Shown one piece after another: positions 39,011 through 51,765 of a DNA stretch of 64,000 nucleotides. The notes under the pieces are model-generated. The model worked only from the letters and a program-made list of their open reading frames with translations, was not told where the DNA came from and searched no databases. The position numbers and the translations under genes are program-made. Source of the stretch: Owenia fusiformis (lineage: Eukaryota; Annelida; Polychaeta; Sabellida; Oweniidae); the NCBI GenBank assembly GCA_903813345.2, contig CAIIXF020000012.1, positions 434,001 to 498,000 on the forward strand, in the 5' to 3' direction. The first letter of the stretch is position 1, and each line of letters begins with the position of its first letter.

Positions 39011-41572
39011 CTGAAACAAAGCAGGGGAACACATTAAAAAGGCAATTACCGTATTTGCCGTAATAAGCACCCAGGGCGCTTTTGAAATTGAAATTCCCAT
39101 TGTAACCCATTACAAAGAGTGCCCATTTATGAGAAAAGTCAAAAATCCCCGGGAATTTCATGTATTTTCTTGCCAAAAATCCCTTATTTGGGACGAAAGT
39201 GACAGCATATTTTTACAATAATGATATGTATCGTTGTTGGAGAGAATACGGTAAAGATCGCTAAAATAAAGCAAGTCTAACTGTATTGACAGTGATTGCA
39301 GAACTCCCCAGCAGAGCCCCTCGAGGTGAAGGAAGAGGTAGTTGACAAGAACACATACCTTCATTAAATTCAACCCATAACATTAGAAAGACCCAAGAGA
39401 CAAGAACACAAACCTTTATTAAATTCAACCCATAACATTAGAAAGACCCAAGAGACAAGAACACAAACCTTTATTAAATTCAACGCAAAACATAAGAAAG
39501 ACCCAAGAGACAAGAACACAAACCTTCATTAAATTCAACCCATAACATTAGAAAGACCCAAGAGACAAGAACACAAACCTTCATTAAATTCAACGCATAA
39601 CATAAGAAAGACATAAGAGACAAGAACACAAACCTTCATTAAATTCAACGCATAACATAAGAAAGACATAAGAGACAAGAACACAAACCTTCATTAAAAT
39701 CAACTCATAACATAAGAAAGACATAAAAGACAAGAACACAAACCTTCATTAAAATCAACCCATAACATTAGAAAGACCCAAGAGACAAGAACACAAACCT
39801 TCATTAAATTCAACGCATAACATAAGAAAGACATAAGAGACAAGAACACAAACCTTCATTAAAATCAACCCATAACATAAGAAAGGCATAAGAGGCAAGA
39901 ACACAAACCTTCATTAAAATCAACCCATAACATTAGAAAGACCCAAGAGACAAGAACACAAACCTTCATTAAATTCAACGCATAACATAAGAAAGACATA
40001 AGAGACAAAAACACAAACCTTCATTAAATTCAACCCATAACATAAGAAAGACATAAGAGACAAGAACACAAACCTTCATTAAAATCAACCCATAACATTA
40101 GAAAGACCCAAGAGACAAGAACACAAACCTTCATTAAATTCAACGCATAACATAAGAAAGACATAAGAGACAAAAACACAAACCTTCATTAAATTCAACC
40201 CATAACATAAGAAAGACATAAGAGACAAGAACACAAACCTTCATTAAAATCAACCCATAACATTAGAAAGACCCAAGAGACAAGAACACAAACCTTCATT
40301 AAATTCAACCCATAACATAAGAAAGACATAAGAGACAAAAACACAAACCTTCATTAAATTCAACCCATAACATAAGAAAGACATAAGAGACAAGAACACA
40401 AACCTTCATTAAAATCAACCCATAACATTAGAAAGACCCAAGAGACAAGAACACAAACCTTCATTAAATTCAACCCATAACATAAGAAAGACATAAGAGA
40501 CAAGAACACAAACCTTCATTAAATTCAACCCATAACATAAGAAAGACATAAGAGACAAGAACACAAACCTTCATTAAAATCAACCCATAACAGAAAGACC
40601 CAAGAGACAAAAACACAAACCTTCATTAAAATCAACCCATAACATTAGAAAGACCCAAGAGACAAGAACACAAACCTTCATGAAATTCAATGCATAACAT
40701 AAGAAAGACATAAGAGACAAAAACACAAACCTTCATTAAATTCAACCCATAACATAAGAAAGACATAAGAGACAAGAACACAAACCTTCATTAAAATCAA
40801 CCCATAACATTAGAAAGACCCAAGAGACAAGAACACAAACCTTCATTAAATTCAACGCATAACATAAGAAAGACATAAGAGACAAGAACACAAACCTTCA
40901 TTAAATTCAACCCATAACATAAGAAAGACATAAGAGACAAGAACACAAACCTTCATTAAATTCAACCCATAACATAAGAAAGACATAAAAGACAAGAACA
41001 CAAACCTTCATTAAATTCAACCCACAAGAAAGACCCAAGAGACAAGAACACATAGGATTCATTATATTCAAGCCATGATGTAAGAGACATGAGAGACCAT
41101 AACACATAACAACACATACCTTCATTAAACTCAGTTGAGGAAGTTGTTTGCATTGCAATCTGGAATGTGTACTCTGAAACGAAAAACATAAAATTAGCAT
41201 GTTAATGTGGAGAACAAAAATATTATTTTTTTTAGAAATCAAAGCTGAAAATCTAGATTAGTATCTACTTGTACTTTTCCTTGCAATCTGCAACTTGGCA
41301 TTTTGGTTTATATATAGTTTCAAAATGGCATGCAGTGATTTGAAAGAATCCTCTAATCTATTGTGTAATTGAATTTTTCAAAGCATTTTATTAGGATGTA
41401 AATATGAACTTTCATTATATACTTGCATACCAGAGCATTTCTTCTGAAGCTTTTGTATCTCTGCGTGCAGACCCTTTAATGTTATTGCATGATCAGACTG
41501 CATGAACAGGATAGAACTTTCCAAATTACGGATCTTTGTGTCAGCCGTTGCAACCGCCATTTTAGTTGTCAA
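38268..41572 (-). CDS. CCDC92: CCDC92-like coiled-coil protein gene (three coding exons, whole span)
   Basis: Exons 41572-41431, 41173-41120 and 39010-38268 join with matching phases to give 312 aa (human CCDC92 is 331 aa). The N-terminus, SSILFMQSDHAITLKGLHAE then IQKLQKKCS, matches the conserved CCDC92 start (NLLFLQREHASTLKGLHSEI). A long coiled coil follows (EKKDRKIAMLEQQLKAQEKR), then PAPPKDG, PDPSPFLHHPKPEV, LPPI and ETLAVDQ, all with counterparts in the human protein (PAPPKD, PDPTPFL, VIPPI, KTLAVDQ). Human CCDC92 is described as a coiled-coil interactor linked to centrosome and cilium proteins; no enzymatic role is implied. The gene is convergent with the transporter. Intron 2 is filled by a 55-bp array that includes the exon-2 donor. 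Confidence 0.9.
39345..41060 (-). repeat. 55-bp tandem array (about 31 units) containing the CCDC92 exon-2 donor
   Basis: On the minus strand each unit contains GAATTTAATGAAG|GTTTGTG followed by TTCTTGTCTCTTATGTCTTT and CTTATGTTATGGGTT. The first part matches the exon-2 end GAGTTTAATGAAG|GTATGTG. Between exon 2 and the regular array lie two diverged copies (about 41000-41100). Variants alternate (ACCCAAGAG or ACATAAGAG; AAATTCAACG or AAAATCAACCC on the plus strand), giving a higher-order pattern. Confidence 0.93.
41120..41173 (-). CDS. CCDC92: CCDC92-like exon 2
   Basis: 54 bases between acceptor GTTTCAG and donor GAAG|GTATGT. It encodes EYTFQIAMQTTSSTEFNE across split codons (phase 1 at both ends). 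It aligns with the segment after the conserved Cys in human CCDC92 (CTDLTYELTVKSSEQ). Confidence 0.85.
41431..41572 (-). CDS. CCDC92: CCDC92-like exon 1: start and conserved N-terminal helix
   Basis: Starts MTTKMAVATADTKIRNLESS; either Met (41572 or 41560) could be used, and the second, AAAATGG, has the better context. It ends in phase 1 at TCTG|GTATGC. TLKGLHAEIQKLQKKC is the family signature. Upstream, TTTATTTTCAG near 41.67 kb could bound a 5' untranslated exon. Confidence 0.88.
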
Positions 41573-41730
41573 ATGTCTTATAATCTAAAGTTTGTGGTGG
41601 TAAAAGGTGTAAATTGAGATACAGTTAATCCAACATTGTATCTGCTACTGTCTGCTAATGATCATCTGAAAATAAAAGTAAATCGGCCTAAAGCAAAGAC
41701 GAACAGCTGCTAAATGACTGATCATCAATC

Positions 41731-42530
41731 AGGCCCATTTGAGACCTCATGATGATAAGATGGTATAGCATTTTGCCTGTATAGAGTGTGTATATCTGAT
41801 GTACACATCAGGCCCATTTGAGACCTCATGATGATAAGATGGTATAGCATTTTGCCTGTATAGAGTGTGTATATCTGATGTACACATCAGGCCCATTTGA
41901 GACCTCATGATGATAAGATGGTATAGCATTTTGCCTTTATAGAGTGTGTATATCTGATGTACACATCAGGCCCATTTGAGAGCTCATGATGATAAGATGG
42001 TATAGCATTTTGCCTTTATAGAGTGTGTATATCTGATGTACACATCAGGCCCATTTGAGACCTCATGATGATAAGATGGTATAGCATTTTGCCTGTATAT
42101 GGTGTGTATATCTGATGTACACATCAGGCCCATTTGAGAGCTCATGATGATAAGATGGTATAGCATTTTGCCTTTATAGAGTGTGTATATCTGATACACA
42201 TCAGGTCATATTTGAGAGCTCATGATGATAAGATGGTATAGCATTTTGCCTTTATAGAGTGTGTATATCTGATGTACACATCAGGCCCATTTGAGACCTC
42301 ATGATGATAAGATGGTATAGCATTTTGCCTTTATAGAGTGTGTATATCTGATGTACACATCAGGCCCATTTGAGACCTCATGATGATAAGATGGTATAGC
42401 ATTTTGCCTGTATATGGTGTGTATATCTGATGTACACATCAGGCCCATTTGAGACCTCATGATGATAAGATGGTATAGCATTTTGCCTGTATAGAGTGTG
42501 TATATCTGATGTACACATCAGGTCACATTT
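41731..42530. repeat. 79-bp tandem array (10 units) upstream of CCDC92
   Basis: The unit begins AGGCCCATTTGAGACCTCAT and ends ATATCTGATGTACACATC; it repeats at 41731, 41810, 41889 and so on. Units differ at few sites (GAGACC or GAGAGC; TGTATAGAG, TTTATAGAG or TGTATATGG). It lies 5' of the CCDC92-like coding start. Minus-strand frames here are repeat artefacts. Confidence 0.93.
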
Positions 42531-45500
42531 GGACAGAATTTAGTATTTGTATTTTATGTTCACAGCCTAGTTTAAGTGGGTGGTTCTACTAGCAATGCAC
42601 AATGTATAGATGGCTCATTTTGCGGGATATTTTGTTCCCTAAAAATTTGAATCCCTTTTTGTGCAATTTTTTTCACTCATTTCAACCACGTAAAGAGGTT
42701 ATTCGCTATTATTTTTAATTAAATCTGTCAGCCTTGAAAGAGGTTTAGTATATGGGTTTGGGTTAATTTGAAAAATCAGTTGTCCATTGCTAAGCTTGTA
42801 GGAAGTGGAATGTCACTTGATGTTTTGGTGATTTTGAAGTCATGTTTGCAATTCAAGTTCAAAATCAACTTCTATAATTGGCCCCACACTCTCATTTGCC
42901 TCACTGACCTTTCATTGTTTCACAAAAATCAGGAAATAAGGGTGATGAGCAGGGAAATTTTGTGAGGAATCTCAGTCACAAAAATAATGAGTGACAACTT
43001 CCACTTCCTCCAAGTGTTGTTGTATCATCACAACAATATTACGTAAGTGACAGTCTCATTCTTTAGCTATGGAGATAGGATCATGCTCCTCATCAGTCCA
43101 AAATTGACTTATTTCTCAATTTTTGCCATATTCTTCTATTTATTCTTCATAAAAATTAAGTTTGGCCATCACAGCGTTATATCCTGCCAACCTTTCCGTC
43201 AAATTATATACATCAAGATTTAACCCTTTTTTCTTCCTTAATTTGACGAGCCAAACAATTCTTACAATGTGACGTCGCCAGAACAGAATGGAATCATCCA
43301 TTCGTAGGGAGACAAGGTAGGTCTAACACAGCTGCCATCTTTCAATTAAATGGTGAGTTCAGATATTTTCATCCCTATTAGATAAACTTGTCCAATTCAA
43401 TTCACCTTTCCCCAAAGTCAGCTCATGAATATTATAATTAGCAAACCTGAAATCTCTGACGTCAGAGTAGGGCAGATTTTCACGGGAAAATCTTAACACA
43501 TTGTGAATCGTGACAGAAACAGGTTAATTTTATTGTCAAATTATGTTGCATAGTAATAATTTTTATGATAAATGTCATGGAGTTTAATATTTATACTCAC
43601 GTCTATATTCCCCATTCTTTATATTGTTCTGGGGAATCAAATGAATAGAGAAATATTGATGTGAAGAGTCCAATGTTTCCTGTACATTTTCAAATTACGC
43701 CGACTGTACAAAACCCCATGTTTAGTTCTTGACCGTCAAAATGTCAACATCCCATGGTAATCTTAAGTTCGTGTAATATTTTCTCATGGGGTGAAGAAGG
43801 GGGTATGGCTTAACCTTGAAGAAAAAGTATTTGACTCTCAAATCTGGGCCAATGGTGCGTTACTTTCACTTACATTCAGCCACCTATTATACCACATGAC
43901 AATGTTACTTTTATGTCTGCCAAAGAATTTGACAATGGTTACGTGAGTGATGACTCATTTCATTGAACAATGTTAAGGCCTTTTATGTATGCTTTGAGAC
44001 TATGTACCAGAGTTGCTTGTTTTACCCACGATCATCAATTTGAAGAGATTAATCTCTTGAAAAGCCCATGGGCGTTCTTTTAAATATCGAACTTTCAGGG
44101 CTTTTTTGGACATAGACCTACAAGAGAGAAACTCCAGCAATTCAAGCCTGTAGTCAGGATTTACCTAGGGGAGCTTTTTGACAGTTTTGGCAAAAAATCA
44201 TGCGAAGTGCTCAGACCTCACACCCCCCCCCCTTAGCTACGGGCCTGTAATTAAGCTTAGAATTGCAATTAAAATGCAAACTACTACAGTATGATGAATA
44301 TTAGTTACTTCAATATATAAATTGCAAAAATACATGACCAATCGCAAATTATTTGGGCAATCCGATGAGAAAAATGCAAGTGGACTCTAACATTTAAAAC
44401 TGTTCTTCATATATTTTTTATTAGAAACATAATGAACTATTTAATTGAATAATCATGATAAATGTATATTCCTAATCCATACAGTCTTATTGTTTGAATG
44501 ATTGTCAATCTTTGGTTTGCGTAATTGGATTCACTTTGTTAAAAGCACTCGTATGACAATTATTTCTATGGTTTGATTTACCAGATGGTGTATTTAAGAC
44601 ACAGCTAAAGGCATTTTTATATTTCACTTAACTTTTTTTATCATTTTATAATGAGATCTATTTCACTCATTCGGCGATCTAATAGTAATTGAATTTTGGC
44701 ACGAAATGTGCCCTGCTTTGACGTCATTGATTTTCATCGACCAATCAGTGCAGCGGTCAAATGAGTACACTTTGAACTTTGGGAAAGGTGAATACTTGTA
44801 ACTAATTGGAATTAACTTTTTCTGACTGCCGAGGAGCCATGATCGGAACAATTTAGAACTAGATCTAGAATCTAGTCATTAATGCTACCAATGTAGTCAG
44901 ACTATTGCATGGTTGGTAAAATCATGGGCCTTCAACTAGCCCATGGTAAAATACTAAGTCGAATGCCCAGGGTCGAATGAGCACAGGCCCAGGAAGAAGA
45001 TTTAACCCCCCCCACTCACTGTATAATGTAAACTTCCCAAAATCTTTGAACCTGGCATCATAGAGAAGATTAAAAATCTATTAATAATTCTAATAAAATA
45101 TAAAAATTGCCGGAATTGCTGTAAAAATTTCTCACCTAACTTATTGCTTTTAACAGTCATAGAATCCAACCAAAGTCCACATTGCCATATCCAAGACGTG
45201 GATACGTTACTCTTGATAACGACTATGTATGTTAAGTTTTGGTAGAATGAAAAGAATTGATTTTATAAGCTAAATATCAACGTCGAATTTTATTTTAGAT
45301 TGTTAGTCACCTGGGTCACCAGAAAATATTGCAATGCATCCTGGGAGAATCCGAACAAAACAAAATTATTAATTAACGCTCTGACACCCAATATAGGCTT
45401 TCTATTTCAGTTAACACGGCCATAATGGTAATTTGGTGGTAGAATAAGATATTGATTATTTTTATTAATTGACAATAGTCAACATTTGATGCATGATGGT

Positions 45501-46731
45501 TAATTGATTTTGACTTTCACAAGAATTAGACATAGACAAGAATTTAAGAATTTGGGTACTTATACTAATTTATTTCGTTTAGTGCAAATAGAGAAAAGTG
45601 GGCTCCCGGGAGTGGGCTATTCGGGAAGAACGCTATATTCTAATATTTATCAGAGACATAAAATGAATTATTTAGAGGTTATGTCACTATCGTTGCATAT
45701 ATGCCCAAGGGTTTCAGTGATATATGACCCGACCTTGGGAGGGACATCGATCACTGAGAACCGAGGGCCTATGCATTTTTTAAATTTTTCAATGTTAAGG
45801 CGACGCTATATTAAATAAAAAGTACAAAAAATGACTGCCATATTTTTTTGATAAAGACACATGTTTTTAAAATCTGTTTACCTTGTATATGAATTGTGTA
45901 TCTTGACTAATGAAACATGTCAAAGTTAACATCACACATAAACGCATTTTTCCAAACTATGAATTGGAGGTGCATGGATCCCCAAAGCTAGCATGAAGAG
46001 TGCGAAGTGAGGCTAATTTTTGAAAGTTTCAAGGAGTAGCCTTGCAACAGTCACACATTTGCAAGAGTCTAAAATTTCCATAAATCATCTTACCTTACCA
46101 AGGAACAACGAAGGAGCACGAAAATGTGTACTTCTTGCATTGTTAGAGTATAATAAAGCTCAAACCATTGTGAATTCTAAATATTTCATGTCCACCATTT
46201 TTGGAACTATTTTTTAGTCCAGAGTTATCTTCATTCATGTTTCCATTGTTTATCATTCATAAAGCCTCTATCATGTATCTATCATGATAATTACACTGTA
46301 ATAGATAAATTAGGGGGTAGGTACGAAAAATTTCGAACGGAATGCGTGACATATACGTAATTCGCGTGAAAAGTCCGAACGAAATGCGTACGTTTTTTTT
46401 CGGCGTTCGTATTTTTGCTGTGTAGACGAACTTTTTTAGAAATTTTTCTACAGAAAAATAACTTGCGTGACTTCAAATTCTTCAGCAAATGCGTGACAAA
46501 TACGCAAATTGCGGGACAGTTGACAGGCCTGGAGAGTACCGTTAACTTATCTAATTGTCTAGCAATGGTTCGGAAATGATGATTTATTCCCATGTTTGTA
46601 TCTTACGAATGTACGACTACGAGTCAATTTGACCTGGGCCGAATGTATATATGTATACCTATATACTATATGTAGTCGCAGCGCTTGACCAATCAGAAAG
46701 TTAGCGGGCGCGGGCTTTTCAAAAGTTATAT
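42531..46731. other. Intergenic, no gene recognised
   Basis: AT-rich. Contains a dispersed-repeat fragment near 44.17-44.24 kb (TTTTTGACAGTTTTGGCAAA, then CATGCGAA and a C-run) that recurs near 58.69-58.73 kb. Short frames at 45504, 46020 and 46291 show no motif. Nothing else can be supported. Confidence 0.5.
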
Positions 46732-48031
46732 TGTAACATTCCCTCAACTCATTGTGGTAGCGTGGTTAAAAGAGAGGGAGATGTTATTGGTTAAAATTAT
46801 GAGCTTTATTCTAAGTTAATTATGGAGGGTGTAAAACATCGTCTTTACAATGAGTCTTATAGGAAATAAACTTTTATGTCGAAAGAAAGATGGCGCTCTG
46901 GCAAAAATCTCTACATCTTGATTATACTTGGAATTGTCTCATGAAGGGGGGAATAATATCACCTTAAGAAATATAACACGACAAAAGTTTTAAAGAAACA
47001 TATTTACAGGTGTATATATTTTTAAGATATTAAAGATAACAATGACAACAGTACAGTAAAAATTAGTTATGAATAATCAAACTGTGTTCTGGGAGAAGTT
47101 TCTGTATATAAAGTGACTAACATGGACTAACAATGACTAGCACGAATTATAACAAGTGACTAACACGAGCTAACAAGTGACTAGCAAGTGACTAGAAAGT
47201 GACTAACAAGTGACTATCAAGTGACTAGCACGTGACTAACACGAGCTACATGGTTGGAAATTTGCCCGGAAATTTGCAATATGACTGCCGGAATTTCCAG
47301 AGACTGGGAAAGCTGGACTGTGGGGTACTTTGGGAAGGGGAAATACATCTCTCTAATAGGATACATGGTCCTGGGACTAGAGTAGATGTAAAGGGGATCC
47401 TGGGCAACTTTTGGGCCGGAGCATTATATACATTTCAAGGTAACTTTCACTGTCAAATCTCGTAACAGAATGTCATAAAACATATATCAATTTGTTGATC
47501 ATCATTTGATTAATACAAATATATATTTACCTAACACCAATAGAGTCGGAATACTGCAAAATCGATCGAAACGTAGGAGATATATCCATTGGCATCCTTA
47601 CAGTTAAAATCTAAACAGAACACAAACCAAACTTCTCAACTGAGGAAAACCTTACGCCGAATACTAACTTAACAAACAAAAGTATTTCATACCTAATACT
47701 GATATCAAAATATGATGAACATAAATAAACATGTTTAAGAAGCTGTAATTAAAGTAAATTGCTTATAATTAATGCTAATTACTGGATCAAGTCTTGGGGC
47801 TATATTCTGCACTATTTGCAGTTAAATATTAATACGCCATCACTGAAAAGTATGTATTTGGAGATTGGCATTCTTCTTGAGAGTGAATATCAGCTGAATG
47901 CATATAAACGTACAACTTATAAACGATTAAAGTTAAAATCTGATTAAATATAGAGATAAATACAGTAACAGCACACCAAATAATAAGAGAAATTATGCTA
48001 TAAGTGTATCTGAATTTGGTGGGTTGTTACA
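46732..48031 (-). repeat. LTR (3' LTR in element orientation)
   Basis: 1300 bp, TGTAACATTCCCTCA...GGTGGGTTGTTACA on the plus strand. It contains a short tandem stretch of the motif AAGTGACTA(G/A)C (about 47110-47250). The 77- and 62-codon frames inside occur in both LTRs and are not supported as genes. Confidence 0.93.
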
Positions 48032-49199
48032 CAGCTTCCCTCTTTAATAAGTGTTCGACCCGAACACGCTTTAAAAATAAAAAAAATGGAAGTCCTTAAT
48101 TTGATAAACATGTAATGTCAGCACCTAAAATTATAGTAATTTCACACTGTCATTATTCTATCATATATCGCTACATTCTTCTCTGGAGCTGCAATATCAA
48201 AGTTCAACAGTTCATTCACTGCAGTTTATTATCTGACATCAATCTTGTCAATGCACCAAATGTTCAAACTTCATGCATTTGAGATTATTTCTCAGTGTTC
48301 TTTAATGGTCGGTAGATTCCCGTAAAAAATATATGAGAGGTTGACAGGTCTGTAAATTGTGTTGAATCTTCAGCTTGCATCTGGTTAAGTTGACATCTTC
48401 TGTTCTGCATCCCTGAAACATTGCTACACAGACATCCTATCGTGAAATAGCAATACACCAGAAAGTAAACCAATAACGGGCCAGGGTCACACCATCGGTA
48501 CATAAGTCAATTTTTCATATTCTCACAAATAAGGGACATGGGACACATCTCCTCATCTACAGGGGCAATTTGAATGATCAACTCATTTCTACGGGGATTA
48601 GGATACCTTAACAGGTCATCAATCTTGGATAATTCGTAACATTGAAATAAATACAATAGCATTCGTTTCCAGGTATCTCAGGACATTGGGATTTTCCTAT
48701 GGGACATCCATTCTTATCGGGTCTAACTTGGACTTTTGGACTAATAATGACATACGGTTTCATAGAAACAATATGTATTCAAGTTTCATAAAAACCTTCC
48801 AATTTGAATTCTATTTGAATTCGTTCACCGCGGGACCAATGGCTCCATCTTTTGGAACTATATGGAATAATGGGACAGCTTGGGACTATCAAGCACTAAT
48901 TCAGTCTTTATTAAAACACTACTTGTCTGTAGTTGGTCTACTTGAACAACATCCACCTTGTTAATTCAATAAGAACAATGTCTGACTGTTCCGGGACTAT
49001 TTATATTCTATAAGAATATAATATTTACATTATGTACACTGTCTAAGGGGCTATTCTAACCAGTCTCCAGCTGGCTGTACCTTAATCACTACTTTGAATT
49101 CTTTACCCAAGGCAGCAAAAGTTTTGGGAAAAGTATCCTTTCTACATCGTTGAAATTGCTGATTTGTAGAGAGACAATGGAATCTGACGGATTTGTTAT

Positions 49200-49700
49200 T
49201 TACAAAAGGGCTACAGCAATACATTCAATACTTGGGGCGAACTTGGATTTCCACTGTTTCAGGACATTCAACCCAGGCGGGGGCAATAACAATGCTTTAA
49301 CGAAGTATGCTGGTCTTTTCTTTAAAGACAACAAGCTAGCTTTCACATCAACCACAGTCTCATGACTTTTCAGGAAGTCGCGACCCAGAATGCATGGAAA
49401 TTGAATTTCAGCAACATACATAGACTGTTGGAAATTAACCCCCTACTCAACAGATATTTAATAATCAATTTTCCGTGGGTGGGTAACTGACTACCACTGG
49501 CGACAGTTATGGCCGTAACTGCCTCGCTATCTGAAGGGACCTTATAAGACCACTTGGCCTTACTTATATGTACATGACTCTTTGCCAATACACTTACTTT
49601 AACCCCTATTTTCAAACCAAACAGTGGAGAACACTGCCTAATCATATAGACAATACTACCTAAACTTATAGGCAATAACACACCTGAATTTCGTATCATC
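49200..49700 (-). pseudogene. Ty3/gypsy-type aspartic protease remnant
   Basis: Two overlapping minus-strand frames carry parts of one retroelement protease. The upstream frame (to about 49450) includes TVASGSQLPTHGKLI, and the downstream frame includes YVAEIQFPCILGRDFL, then SHETVVDV. ILGRDFL is the ILGxDF(L/M) motif typical of the C-terminal half of Ty3/gypsy proteases. The two parts are in different frames and an in-frame stop lies just upstream of the second, so the gene is broken. The catalytic D(S/T)G was not identified. Confidence 0.6.
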
Positions 49701-50461
49701 GGCCCCTTGACTATTTACAAAGATCTCATGTGGGCTAGTATGAGATCTTACTTACTGGGATATACATTATATTTATTATCTTAATAAGAGCACCTGAATA
49801 CTCAACTTATCGGGTCGGTCTGGTGTACGCACTGTGGTTAGGACATGTGCCATGTTCTGTTGGTGGAGAGACAACAGAATAAGATATAATTGATGCCAGG
49901 GGTATTGACATCATGGACTATTGGAGATTTGGATACAGTGTGGAATATATCACATTTTATGACTGATATTATTGGACACAGTCTGTGACGTACTTGGACT
50001 TTAGGTAACATTTACAGGGACGTTCATTGCTTCGTATGGGTGTGCGCGTACCCAAGCTATCTCTCAAATGCTCATCATGTCCAGCATGACAAACAAAAAA
50101 AAGAGAAACTCACAAACAAGGGATGGACGGGGATATTAATATATCATGATAATTTGTTACAAGGGCCTTTATGGGCATCGTTCAAGTATCAATGGTTTCA
50201 CTGTAATGGAATAAAATGGTATGCAAGGTGGGGAAAACATACCACAAAGGTGTATAATGGAGGTGGCCACTATAACAGGAAGTAGATTTAGGGAAAACTA
50301 CTTCATCAATCAAAAGGGGCAGTCCCTATGGTAGGCTATGGGGACTGGGTGGTCTGAATAGTTTCACTGTAGGTAACTAAAAACGGACATGTGATCCGGA
50401 CATGGAAAAATGTGGGTCTTGATAGGGCGGGACCTATCAAAATTCCACCGCTGCCAGCCAG

Positions 50462-51761
50462 TGTAACATTCCCTCAACTCATTGTGGTAGCGTGGTTAAA
50501 AGAGAGGGAGATGTTATTGGTTAAAATTATAAGCTTTATTCTAAGTTAATTATGGAGGGTGTAAAACATCGTCTTTACAATGAGTCTTATAGGAAATAAA
50601 CTTTTATGTCGAAAGAAAGATGGCGCTCTGGCAAAAATCTCTACATCTTGATTATACTTGGAATTGTCTCATGAAGGGGGGAATAATATCACCTTAAGAA
50701 ATATAACACGACAAAAGTTTTAAAGAAACATATTTACAGGTGTATATATTTTTAAGATATTAAAGATAACAATGACAACAGTACAGTAAAAATTAGTTAT
50801 GAATAATCAAACTGTGTTCTGGGAGAAGTTTCTGTATATAAAGTGACTAACATGGACTAACAATGACTAGCACGAATTATAACAAGTGACTAACACGAGC
50901 TAACAAGTGACTAGCAAGTGACTAGAAAGTGACTAACAAGTGACTATCAAGTGACTAGCACGTGACTAACACGAGCTACATGGTTGGAAATTTGCCCGGA
51001 AATTTGCAATATGACTGCCGGAATTTCCAGAGACTGGGAAAGCTGGACTGTGGGGTACTTTGGGAAGGGGAAATACATCTCTCTAATAGGATACATGGTC
51101 CTGGGACTAGAGTAGATGTAAAGGGGATCCTGGGCAACTTTTGGGCCGGAGCATTATATACATTTCAAGGTAACTTTCACTGTCAAATCTCGTAACAGAA
51201 TGTCATAAAACATATATCAATTTGTTGATCATCATTTGATTAATACAAATATATATTTACCTAACACCAATAGAGTCGGAATACTGCAAAATCGATCGAA
51301 ACGTAGGAGATATATCCATTGGCATCCTTACAGTTAAAATCTAAACAGAACACAAACCAAACTTCTCAACTGAGGAAAACCTTACGCCGAATACTAACTT
51401 AACAAACAAAAGTATTTCATACCTAATACTGATATCAAAATATGATGAACATAAATAAACATGTTTAAGAAGCTGTAATTAAAGTAAATTGCTTATAATT
51501 AATGCTAATTACTGGATCAAGTCTTGGGGCTATATTCTGCACTATTTGCAGTTAAATATTAATACGCCATCACTGAAAAGTATGTATTTGGAGATTGGCA
51601 TTCTTCTTGAGAGTGAATATCAGCTGAATGCATATAAACGTACAACTTATAAACGATTAAAGTTAAAATCTGATTAAATATAGAGATAAATACAGTAACA
51701 GCACACCAAATAATAAGAGAAATTATGCTATAAGTGTATCTGAATTTGGTGGGTTGTTACA
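50462..51761 (-). repeat. LTR (5' LTR in element orientation)
   Basis: Same 1300 bp as the LTR at 46732, offset exactly 3730 bases without indels. On the minus strand it begins TGTAACAACCCACC. Confidence 0.93.
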
Positions 51762-51765
51762 ATAT

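Larger units (their letters stand above)
46732..51761 (-). mobile_element. Recently inserted, largely non-coding LTR retrotransposon
   Basis: Two 1300-bp direct repeats (46732-48031 and 50462-51761) begin TG and end CA, and ATAT flanks both outer ends (46728-46731 and 51762-51765), a 4-bp target duplication. By eye they differ at one base (G at 46801, A at 50531). Orientation is minus: a purine tract AAAGAGGGAAG lies just before the minus-strand 3' LTR (48032-48046), and TGGCTGGCAGCGGTGG one base after the 5' LTR is a candidate primer-binding site. The 2.43-kb interior encodes only a broken aspartic-protease piece, with no RT, RNase H or integrase motif seen, so it must have been mobilised in trans. 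Confidence 0.9.

Noticed and set aside
39011-39176. Extension of the CCDC92 exon-3 frame upstream (MARKYMKFPGIFDF...)
   Set aside because: A clear acceptor at 39011-39012 with correct phase to exon 2 makes this intronic.
41747-42481. Minus-strand ORFs of 60-71 codons in the 79-bp array
   Set aside because: Copies of the same repeat unit read in successive frames, no independent support.
48686-50285. Plus-strand frames of 60-92 codons inside the LTR element as possible genes
   Set aside because: No motifs; purine tract and protease remnant place the element on the minus strand.
47232-51677. Identical ORF pairs (77 and 62 codons) at 47.2/51.0 and 47.8/51.5 kb as a gene duplication
   Set aside because: They are the same sequence in the two LTRs, offset 3730 bp.
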